Positions 1-9,064 of a DNA stretch of 64,000 nt are shown here, piece after piece. Position 1 is the stretch's first letter, and the number at the start of each line of letters is the position of its first letter. Below the pieces are notes generated by a model. It was not told the DNA's origin. It did not search any database and saw only the letters and a list, made by a program, of their open reading frames with translations. The translations under genes were made by a program, and so were the position numbers. The DNA lies in NCBI GenBank assembly GCA_033398695.1, contig CM065801.1, positions 104,215,170 through 104,279,169 on the forward strand. Reading direction: 5' to 3'. Origin of the DNA: Orobanche coerulescens. Lineage: Eukaryota > Streptophyta > Magnoliopsida > Lamiales > Orobanchaceae.

Positions 1-83
1 AAACTTAGGACGTACATTGACCTCAATGGACAAAATATAGTATGCAATAAAAGTAAAAGGTCAAGTACTCCCCTCCAGTCCTC

Positions 84-1468
84 TCACGAGCTGGTGTCGG
101 CATCATCCGGTGAGGAGGGTGGTGTGGCTGGTCGGGCGGGTGCAATAAATGGCCGGTCGGGATGCATGATATGGGCCGTCCATGCGGCAAGGTGCTCCTG
201 ATGATAGGCGTCCCCCGCTGCCAGACGCCTCGCCTCTCGTCGGTTGGCCCGGCGGGCCTGCTCTCGCATCTCAGCTCTGACGGCAGCAATAACGCTCTCT
301 CGCTCCGCCCGCTGCTCCTCTCGCATGGCAGCCAGCATACTCTCCCTCTCTCTCCTCATCTCATCTCTCATATCCTCTGTCTCTACTCGTCTCCTCTCTC
401 AGCTCCTCTCTCTCTCTCCTCAGATCCTCCCTCAGCCCGTCAAACATCTCCTGCAATCTCTCCCTGTCTGGCGGCGGGCCGGCATCTCCATGTGTCAGCA
501 AAAGAGGCTCGGGGGACCCCTCGTGGGCCTCATCCAGCAGAAATCCTCTCCCCCGAGCGTGCGCCGGCGCTCCTCCCCACTGGTCAAAATGTGAGATGAT
601 GCGGTGGTCGATCGGGGCCTGGGGAGCAAGCATCGGCTCGTCGTCTTACCACGTCAGCCCCGACTGCCGGCACAAAGCGCATATGAGAGAGGGGTGCTTC
701 AACCCCGTCTTGGCCCCCCTGGATATACTGGAAGATAGATCGGACCAGGATGGGGGCCACATCGAAACGCAGCCCGGAAGTGATAGCGTATAGTGTCCGG
801 GCGCGGGAGAGAAAAACAGTGCGGATCTGAGAGGTGGGGTCAATGCGTGCGCAGATAAAATATAGCTAGGCACGCCCGAGCCGGCTGAGGCGCGAGCTCT
901 TGAAGTGGAAAGTGGAAGAACCCTGTGCGCGCTGCTCCCAGTCGGAGTCGGGCTGTGCAATAGTCTCGAGCAGGGCCTCCTTCGTGAGGCTAGTCATCAC
1001 TCGGTCATAGGCCGACTCATCTACCACCGGAAGCCCAAACAACCTCCGAATAGCAGCAGTGGAAAAATCAACTGTAACACCTCGGACATCGACCTGAGTC
1101 CGGGAGTCTAACGATGGTAACGTATGGCCTGCCCGAATGTGCTTCAGTAATGCGCTGGCATAGAACTCCTGCACAATCGATATCACTGCTGGCTCGGGCG
1201 GTGCAGCGAATCGGGCCCACCCCATCTCATCTATTATAGCAAGAAGTTCCCCGTCCTGAGGGGCTGGAGTAAATCCCCTCTCCGGAATAAGAGGTCGCGG
1301 CCGAATCTTCTCATTGAAGATTTTGTGGATTTCAGGGTCAGAAAACTGGTGCCCCTCAGACTCGGCACGGCTGCGAGAGGTTTCCCCTCGAGTGGGGGAT
1401 GACTGAGTTCTGGCTCTCTTGCTCAGCTTCTTCGTCCTCGCAATAGTCAGTCCTGAAAAATAAAACAC
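84..1468 (-). pseudogene. PF20167-like 'plant transposon protein' ORF, broken
   Basis: The role of this family is unknown; such ORFs typically ride in plant gypsy elements. The N-terminus is Ser/Arg/Lys-rich. The domain signature follows: EFYASA, then VRGVTVDF and RRLFGLP. The second half of the domain is in another frame below 866 (FICARIDPTSQ, RARTLYAI at about 850-770). It then shifts again to PSLICALCRQSGL (about 700-655). An in-frame TAA at 646-648 separates this from DDEPMLAPQAPIDHRI, which continues in the same frame. A frameshift near 365 leads into an Arg/Glu-rich coiled coil and a Pro-rich tail ending at 84. So there are at least three frameshifts and one nonsense codon. The first codons may come from an upstream exon, because an acceptor-like tttttcag lies at 1453. 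Confidence 0.7.
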
Positions 1469-2084
1469 CAGGGTTTATTTACGCAAACAATAACAACAAT
1501 ATTCATCACTCGGCTAAAGATATCCAGCCGTAAATCAAGAATTTAACAAGATAGCACATTCGTGAGAAAAAAATGAAATTGGACTTTAACGTTTAAACTG
1601 GATGTAAGGGTTGGGCTTGTTGTAATTTCAGAACGAATACGTTGCACAAAGATTCAAAAGATTGCTTTAACAAAGAAAATTTTTCACTAAGACATTTCAT
1701 CGAACACCTAATGGGCGAGAGTTTACTTGAAGAATAAACATGGCTATAGCTCGATTCAACCCCCAAGAACAGAAACACAAATCATTTACCATCTAAACTA
1801 CATACTCAATTCATCAATAATCCAAAATACCCATGAAAATTCGATTAAAAGTTCATGTCATCCACTAAACCATCCTAGAACTTTTGAAGGCAATAAACAT
1901 ATTCAATCCATCCAATGCATACACAACTTCAAATTTAAATTCATAGAACAAGTAGAGATTAGAGACTGGAACATACCTTGATTGGTTTTGTGGAAAGTGC
2001 AAGAAAAAATCGCAAGAATAAAGCTGGAAGAGTATTTCGGCCGGTCGCGCGCGCAAGGGAGATGAACAGGAAGGGAAAACTTAC
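1453..2084 (-). other. Putative intron upstream of the PF20167-like ORF
   Basis: On the minus strand the sequence CCCAG|GTAAGT gives a consensus plant donor at 2084, and a T-rich tract ending tttttcag gives an acceptor at 1453. It opens directly into the PF20167-like reading frame. A second consensus donor, CAAG|GTATGT, lies at 1976. The sequence between is AT-rich and has no convincing coding. This is inference from splice consensus only. Confidence 0.4.
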
Positions 2085-2577
2085 CTGGGGTGGTCGGCCG
2101 ATTTCGGGTTATAAGGTACCTGGCCTTTCCAATTCCGCATGGTGTGCCGCGACACAGCTCAAGTGAGCCGCAGCACCGAGTACAGTCCCTTTTACCTGTT
2201 TGCATGTTTTTGTCGTGTGCCGCGGCTCAGTTTCAGTGTGCCGCGGCTCAGGGCTCAAGTGTGCCGCGGCTCATTTATGTCGTGCCGTGGCACAGGGTAC
2301 AGTGGGTTTAGCTTTCCCTTTCGATTTGTGTGTGCCGCGGCTCACAATACTTGTCTGCATGGCTCGGATATCAGTTTCTCCACAGGACTTTTCCCCGCAT
2401 GCATTTCGAAAAACACGTCAAGAGCAAGAGGTAAAAGCAAATCAAAACACAAAATGTTGAAAAATAAAAATTCCAGAATGCAAGAAAAATATAGAACGCA
2501 AAAATCTACAACTACGAACTCGGGTTGGCTCCCGAGAAGCGCTAAGTTTATAGTCTTCAATCGGACCTATTTAAAAA
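1469..2577. other. Non-coding spacer of the Athila-type element
   Basis: About 1.1 kb without a credible gene; the short ORFs here have no family features. It holds the putative intron, a weak TATA (CTTATAACC on the minus strand, 2109-2117), a GTGCCGCGG motif array (2139-2346), and near 2525-2545 a short GC-rich sequence (gggagccaacccgag on the minus strand). I recall sequences like this last one just downstream of gag-pol in Athila/Tat elements. Confidence 0.5.
2139..2346. repeat. Internal GTGCCGCGGCAC-type motif array
   Basis: At least seven copies or variants of a 12-13 bp GC-rich motif (GTGCCGCGGCTCA, GTGCCGTGGCAC, GTGCCGCGACAC, GAGCCGCAGCAC) lie in about 210 bp, separated by unrelated sequence. 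It is the same motif found in the 5' LTR of this element at 6286-6475. On the minus strand it sits just upstream of a weak TATA and a consensus splice donor. Confidence 0.85.
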
Positions 2578-5151
2578 TCAGTTCGCTTTTCGCAAACTCC
2601 ATTTGATCTCCGCCCCATTCATCGAACCGTCAATATGATTTTTAAAATTATGACCATCAGTCGTTAACGATTCGACTTTCGGTTCGGACATCGAATGTTG
2701 TTTGCGGAAAGATTTTGACGAGAACAACTTCCCGAAACACCCGTTTTTCTCATGACTAGATGTCCGCTGGGCTTCCGGCTTACTCCCCTCTTTCCCGAAT
2801 GCACTCAAGACTGCAGCAGACTTGTCCGCATGCTCGAGGAATGCTACTCGTTCTACATCCTTCTTAAAAGTTGGACCATCTGACACAGAATCTGAATTTT
2901 TCGACCGGCGATGTTTTCTGTGTTTTTCTTTTTCAACGGCATCTACACTTTCAATTTGTGACCTTTTATCAACACTTCCGGGACATGGAAAAGATTTGAA
3001 CACTTGGAACGTGACATGCTCCTCTTGAACCCGCAGAGTTAATTCTCCTTTTTCCACGTCAATAAGAGTTCTGCCGGTTGCCAAAAAAGGTCGTCCCAAG
3101 ATAATCGGAATATCTTCATCTTCCTCCATGTCAAGAACGATAAAATCCGCTGGAAAGATAAATTTATCCACTTTTACTAGCACATCCTCGATCACTCCTC
3201 TCGGATACTTAATGGACCTATCGGCCAATTGTAAGGAGACTGTTGTCGGCTTGGCTTCTCTAATTCCCAGCTTCTTAAAAATAGACAAAGGCATGAGGTT
3301 AATACTAGCACCGAGATCGCACAATGCCTTATTAAAAGAAAGATTCCCCATGGTGCAAGGTATGTTGAAACTTCCCGGATCTTTCAATTTTGGTGGGAGC
3401 TTCTTTTGAAGAATTGCGCTGCATTCCTCCGTCAAGGCGACTGTTTCAAACTCCTCGAGTTTTCTTTTCTTCGACAATATCTCTTTCATGAATTTAGCGT
3501 AGCTCGGCATTTGTTCCAACGCGTCGGCAAATGGAATGTTAATGTGAAGCTTTTTGAACACGTCAAGGAACTTAGATAATTGTTTGTCCGCCTTTTTCTG
3601 CTGTAATCTCTGCGGAAACGGGATGGGGGGCACACATGTCTTCGGGTTATCCGGCAATGTTATCGAAGGTTTCCAATCTTGTGACTCCTCTGTCTCTAAA
3701 TTATTCTTTTCCTCAATTTCATTCTTCTTTTCACACCGCTCGGGCTGGTCCAACACCTCCTTCCCGCTTCTTAGACTGATCGCATTTAGACTCTCTCTAG
3801 GATTTGTCTCGGTCGTGCTTGGCAATGCTCCCTCCGGGCGGGCTGTCAACACGTTAGCAATTTGGCCCAGCTGGACTTCCAAGTTGCGAATGGAAGCGGA
3901 ATGATTCTACAATGTCGCTTCAGTACAGGTCATGAATTGACTCGTATTCGCTGCCAATTTCGCGATTGCCTCCTTGAGAGAAACTTTTGGAGCGGGAGGG
4001 GGCTGCTGTTGGTTCTGAGCGAATGGAGGCTGGTTTGAGTTCTGTCCGTTTCTCCACGAAAAGTTGGGATGGTTACGCCACCCCGGATTATACGTGTTGG
4101 AGTACGGATTATTCTGCCGGTTTCCATTTCCCACAAATTGAGCTTGCTCCATCGGATGTTGCTCGAACGGATTTCCAACTTGACACTCCGCGCTCGGGTG
4201 GGATCCGTTACACCAATTGCAAGTCTCAATGGTAACGGGAGAAGGTGCGTGCGAAAATGCTTGGAGCTGTTGTGTTAAGGCGGCGACTTGAGCTGACAAT
4301 GTGGAAATCGGATCATTACTAGAAACTTCCATAACTCGCTTCGGCGTCAATCTTTCAGATGGCCATTGATATGCATTTGCGGCCATAGCTTCCAACAACG
4401 AGTGTGCCTCGGCCATAGTCTTTCCCATCAAAGCCCCACTGGCGGCTGCATCCACGAGAGTGCGGGTAGAGGCACTCAATCCATTGTAGAACGTCTGAAT
4501 TTGAAGCCAGTCTGGAAGGCCGTGATGTGGGCATCTCCGTAACAAATCTTTATACCGCTCCCATGCCTCGTGGAGCGATTCCATATCATACTGACCGAAA
4601 GTGGTGATCTCGTTTCTCAATCTCTCCGTCTTAGAAGGTGGGAAGAATTTGGCAAGGAAGGCTTGCGCTAACTCTGCCCATGTTGTGATCGACCTCGGCG
4701 GTAAGGAATTTAACCAAAATTTCGCTTTATCCCTCAAAGAGAATGGGAAAAGCCGTAATCGGATCGCATCGTCAGTGACACCATTATTCTTGAACGTGTC
4801 ACAAATTTCAAGGAAAGAAGCAATATGAGCGTTTGGGCCGTCATTCGGCAATCCACAAAATTGGCTCGCCTGCACCATCTGAATGATCGCAGGCTTGATC
4901 TCGAAATTGTTGGCTTGGATAGTGGGGCGCCGAATTCCCGAAAAATTAGCATTAAGTTGCGGCATGGCATAGTCTCTAAGAGCTAGTGCTGGTTGCACTT
5001 GCTGCACATGGTTATCTCCTCCTTGAATCTCGATATTCTCGGCCATGATCACCGTCGTCTGTAACTCTCGTTTCTCCTTCTTGTTCCTTCTCAGAGTGTG
5101 CTCGAGCTCGGTATCCAAAGGTAGTAGGCCTTCGTTACCGAGTTTTCTCAT
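2578..5151 (-). pseudogene. gag-pro: Athila-type gag-protease polyprotein with one internal TAG
   Basis: Capsid plus aspartic protease for particle assembly. The first half (5151-3910, about 414 aa) has a retrotransposon gag core (DKAKFWLNSLP, WERYKDLLRRCPHHGLP), a zinc-knuckle-like CNWCNGSHPSAEC, then a Gln/Asn/Pro-rich stretch. A TAG at 3907-3909 interrupts it, and the same frame continues to 2578. The second half has retropepsin features (LCDLGASINLMPLS; IILGRPFLATG), then a basic, Ser-rich tail with no RT. The TAG fits CAG to TAG (TLQNHSAS expected), so it is probably a point mutation, although suppression cannot be excluded. The ATG at 5151 is only the first of several; one at about 5046 (MAENIEIQ) is the likelier start. 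Confidence 0.85.
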
Positions 5152-5271
5152 GCACTACACGAAAGATCCTGAAAGGAAAAACAAATAAACGAAATTAAAT
5201 ACACAAAATAATAAAATAAAAACATTCAAACTAAGACTAGAAATACTGAAATCGATATTAGAAAATTTCAG

Positions 5272-5289
5272 TCCCCGGCAACGGCGCCA
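5272..5289 (-). other. Primer-binding site, tRNA-Asp type
   Basis: On the minus strand this reads TGGCGCCGTTGCCGGGGA, complementary to the 3' end of plant tRNA-Asp. It is the usual PBS of Athila/Tat elements. It lies 6 bases inside the LTR end. Confidence 0.9.
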
Positions 5290-6180
5290 AAAACTTGTTG
5301 CGATATTTCTTACACGCAAGTGCACGTTATCGTTTACAAGTAATAAAGTGATGAGTGAGTATCGTTCCCACGAGGACTGAATTACTAACTACCGATTTTT
5401 ATGTATTCCAGTTTTATTCGAACAATCGAATTTGGGTTTTGCAATTAACTACTAAAAGAATTATTAAAAGACTAAACAGTAGAAAACGATAGCTTGAAGA
5501 AAGGAAATCAAATGATGAATAAGTCTAGGATTCTGAATCCACCTCGGTTTATCTGAATTTACTCTCGATTATCCGTAGTAAATAATTTTCCCAATTTATT
5601 GAAGGCGGATATTGCTAATATATTCTACCGCCTCTCCCGAGGTCACTAGATTTTCTAAAGGCGAATAACGCACTCTATTCCTAGGTGAATTAATTCGTCA
5701 ATAGGCAAGAAGCATAAAATCTCCAAAAGGCCACGTAGTTCCTATGAGTATATTCCTATCTCACAGAATAAAACGGTCCTCACCAATAGTTCCTCACCAA
5801 TTCTCCTCTCCCGATTCGAATTGAATGATTAAATCAATACAACTATTGGCCAGATAATTGCAAGCATTAAACACGATTGGGAAAACTCAACAAAAAGGTA
5901 ATTAATTAGATAATCTCAAGCAAATCCATCAAAACGTAGGTTTCATCAAAATCCTAGATTAGGGTTTTAGCCTGACATACTAATAATTGAAAATACAGAA
6001 TAAGTGAATGAAAGCATTAAAATCAAACGCAGATGAAGCTCGGATTCCTCCGTTCTTCGGCTTCCGCCCTCTGCTCTTGAAGTCTTCTGCTTCCCTCCTC
6101 TTCTGCCGTCTCTCCTCTCTGATTTCAAGCTCAAGATCCACAGATTAAAAGATCAAAGATAATTAATTAGGGTCTTAAAC

Positions 6181-6194
6181 CCTTATTTATAGCT
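6181..6194 (-). promoter_or_regulatory. TATA box of the Athila LTR
   Basis: The minus strand reads GCTATAAATAAGGG about 90 bp downstream of the motif array, the expected U3/R position in this LTR. Confidence 0.6.
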
Positions 6195-6285
6195 TAGCAC
6201 ATCCTCCAAATCGCGTCCGTGTGAGTAGGTCGAGAACTGGCTTCGAAACGGCCCAAATCCACGCGGAGGACACAGAAACCGCCTA

Positions 6286-6475
6286 GTGTGCCGCGGCGCA
6301 CCAAATCTGTGCCGCGGCACATGGCTTTCAGCTGAATGCCTGGGCACCATTTAATTCATCTGTGCAGCGGCTCACCTGGACTGTGCCGCGGCACACAGTA
6401 CAGTTTACTTTGCGCACGCTGGGTGTCTTCCTGTGCCGAGGCCCTGCTTCCTTGTGCCGCGGCTCACGGCTAAAA
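6286..6475. repeat. GTGCCGCGGCAC palindrome array in the Athila LTR
   Basis: Six copies or variants (GTGCCGCGGCGCA, TGTGCCGCGGCACA, GTGCAGCGGCTCA, TGTGCCGCGGCACA, TGTGCCGAGGC, GTGCCGCGGCTCA) in about 190 bp. The consensus GTGCCGCGGCAC is a perfect 12-bp palindrome. Confidence 0.85.
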
Positions 6476-6639
6476 TTTGCCGTTTTCGCCCGTTTCGCCT
6501 CGTTTTAGCTTCCGGACTTCAATTTCCTGACAAACATACAAAAGTAAGGCATTAAAAGTTCATTTAAGCCATTTCACTCTCCAAAATCATACAAAATAAT
6601 GATAAATAAGCGTATAAAAATACGCCTAACACCAGCTTG

Positions 6640-8335
6640 AAAAGCATTGTCGTCGTCGTCTGAGTCTTTGTCATCGTCTTTTGGATTTGCGGGAGAGTCC
6701 TCTGACTTGTCCTTTCCTTTCCTTCTTGCGTCAGATTTCTGCAAAAGGTGGCTTTCAATCAGCTCCTTGCAGAAGGCATTGTCCCATCGGATCAGGGCTT
6801 CAATTTCCATTGACTCCGTCACTTCTGAGATGAATCTTTCTTCTTGGCTCCAATCGCTCCAGTTGTACAATGTTTCGTACGGAGCTAGCCTGTAGCCTTT
6901 CCATGTTAGAAATCTTTCGTAAGCATGTTCAATTTGAACAGAAAGAAGGGTTTTATGAATGATGGAGTCAGGGGAGGGACTACGTACAACGTTTGGAGAC
7001 GCTGTAGCGAAGGATTCCTGTACAGGTATGGGATCCTGTATTGAAGTGGGACTCCTTATAGGAAATGGTGCCCTGAAGGAAGATGGATCCTGTACGGGTG
7101 TGGGATCCCGCATAAGAGAAGTAGCTGTTGGCTCCAAATGGGCAGCCGACTCGCTAAAGTCTTGTTTGTTGGCAGATGTCTCATCATCCGTCCTAGCCGC
7201 CAAAGGCTCAGGATCTCCGTCGTCTGATAGGGGACACCTCTTCCACAGGGGTTGGGCCCTGGGGTTGTTCTTCAGTGGGTTGAGCCACGGGGGAAACTTC
7301 TTCGGAGGGCTTGGCAGATTTGACTTTAGAAAGTCTCCTAAGTCTCTTCTTGGGCTTGTCACCAGCAATGGGTTTCTTTCTGTGGGATCTCTTTATCTTC
7401 TTTGAAGATTCCACTTCCTGGAACTTCAAGGACTCATCTCGTGGATTTGCGGAAACTGGCATACTTCCAGTTTTTGGATGGTTGCAGACCATAGTGGTTT
7501 GATTATACGCAGTAGGCTTGACGCCTCCTAGGTATATCCTGGAGTTATTCTTCTTAGCATCAGCGGATTGCGACAGTCCGCATTTCGTCAGGATATGGTT
7601 TAACATCAAACCAAAATATTTCTTCTGGGTGGCCGGTTTGCACACCTCCTCTTGCAGGCGCTTCAGGATTATCTGGCACCAATTGACCTTTTCATAGGTC
7701 AGAATGGCCACCATCATCCTGAACCTCAGGTTGGTACACATTTCGAACGCACCGGTTCGATTCTCAATTATCCTACAGCAAAAATCATGAAGATACACAT
7801 ATGGGAGACAAAAATTTTTCTTGTGACGTGTAGTCTGAACCATGTCAACAACTTTGGAGCCTGTGAACAGTCCATAAAATTTAGTGATTAGCTCTTGAGA
7901 CCCAAATGTCTCAAGTTGATCCATAGTCAGGCCATCAGCGGGTAGCCTGTAGATGTTCTGGAGCAGATCGTTATCGACACAGATCTCAACTCCTTGGATT
8001 GTAGCGGTGATGTCAGCAACATGACCTCCTTGGTCCAATGACAGAAAGCGTACGGCGGCGTTGAGGTAAAATTCCTCAACCAGATGAGCATCGTACTTAT
8101 CAGCGGTCTGACTTCCAAGGCGATAGAGGCCTTGTTGACGAAGACGAGTTATGATGTACTCCATGGGTTCTGCGTCGTTGGTTTCAGACAGAATGCGCTC
8201 AATGATAACAGATCTTGAAAAGATCCGGCCATCAATGATGTTAGCAGTTTTCTTCAGAGCAGGAGAAGAAGTTTTTCCAGCCATTTGATGATTTCTTAAG
8301 AAAATGTGCAAGAAAATAACCGAAATATGCAGCAA
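6640..8335 (-). pseudogene. copia-1 ORF3 (env-like position), frameshifted and truncated
   Basis: Function unknown. It lies downstream of RNase H, where Sireviruses carry a so-called env-like gene; I see no convincing signal peptide or membrane segment. MAGK at about 8284 is a better start than the preceding ATG. The N-terminal 300 aa are globular: LVEEFYLNAA, IQGVEICV and IYRLPADG recall the PF20167 pattern, and YEKVNWCQIILKRLQEEV matches the copia-2 ORF3. A basic, Pro/Glu-rich linker follows. A frameshift near 7225 moves to a second frame, with acidic repeats of DPTPVQDP type, a Trp-rich region (FLTWKGYRLAPYE) and a DDDKDSDDDD tail. The Athila LTR cuts it at about 6632. Confidence 0.7.
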
Positions 8336-9064
8336 AATGCAGAAAAGTATGTAGGCTGTTTTTGCTTGAGAACTCTTGAATTTGCAGAAAGCATAAAGAG
8401 TCTCTAATGGCAGATTCAGTCCTTTTATAGTTGGGCGGCGAAATAGGGTTTTGCAGAGTACGAATGGTCAGATTTTAAGGGATGGGAACCGGTTTTTGAA
8501 ATCAACGGTTAAGATGGACTGAGTGTAACTGGTACGCTAATCCATTAAAATGTTTAAAAAATGAGCGGGTCCCACTTCTGAAATTTGTGTCACCCTAAAT
8601 GCCTAAAACGGCAGTTTTAAAACAATAAACAATTTAAAACATCGCGGCTTTTGAGATTCAGTTGTCCAGATGTCGTGTAAGGCATTTAATATACATGACG
8701 TTTGACATAAAAACAGGGCACGTGGACAAAAATCATTTTAAAAAGAAATAATATTATATTATATATATATACTGAATCGAAATCCTATAATATGTGCTGT
8801 TTCCGCGTCGATACAGCGTTCCCCCTTAAAAGGTACATATAGGTTTTAAATTCCATATAGCAACTTAAGGATTAATGCTGTATTCATGGGTTCTACAGTA
8901 TTCCCCCTTAATTAGTGCACACGTCAGCTGTAGGATTCATATGTCTTTGCTCGCTACAGTGCTGTATTGACGATTCTGAGTGTACAAATAATTAACGTTG
9001 GATACTGTATTCTTGGGTCTTACAGCGTTCCCCCTCAATTTGTTGAGTAAAAATAGTAAATCAC
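8336..9064 (-). other. copia-1 spacer between pol and ORF3, with repeated polypurine tracts
   Basis: Non-coding. On the minus strand it contains three purine tracts (TTTTAAGGGGGAACGCTGTA at about 8809-8828, AATTAAGGGGGAATACTGTA at about 8894-8913, AATTGAGGGGGAACGCTGTA at about 9022-9041), each followed by related sequence with further CTGTA words. Repeated PPT-like motifs near the 3' end of pol have been described for Sireviruses. An AT dinucleotide run (about 8755-8770) lies alongside. Confidence 0.65.

Larger units (their letters stand above)
1..6631 (-). mobile_element. Athila-type Ty3/gypsy element, gag-protease only, truncated by window edge
   Basis: Read on the minus strand the order is 5' LTR (6631-5296), tRNA-Asp-type PBS, gag-protease (5151-2578), a non-coding stretch with a motif array and splice signals, and a broken PF20167-like ORF (1468-84). 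The 3' LTR is not in the window. No reverse transcriptase, RNase H or integrase is present, so the element is non-autonomous, either by deletion or by descent. It interrupts ORF3 of copia-1 at 6631/6632, so it is the younger insertion. Placing the left-hand ORF in the same element is inference from strand, continuity and the shared GTGCCGCGG motif. Confidence 0.75.
5296..6631 (-). repeat. 5' LTR of the Athila-type element
   Basis: 1336 bp. On the minus strand it starts TGTTAGGCGTATTTTTATAC and ends ATATCGCAACA. It is bounded inside by the PBS and outside by the copia-1 ORF3 reading frame. It carries the GTGCCGCGG motif array (6286-6475) and then a TATA box (6181-6194). The partner LTR is outside the window, so the target duplication cannot be checked. 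Confidence 0.85.

Noticed and set aside
1727..2606. Several plus-strand ORFs of 60-155 codons across the Athila spacer
   Set aside because: No domain, low-complexity translations of the repeat array and AT-rich spacer; opposite strand to every supported feature here.
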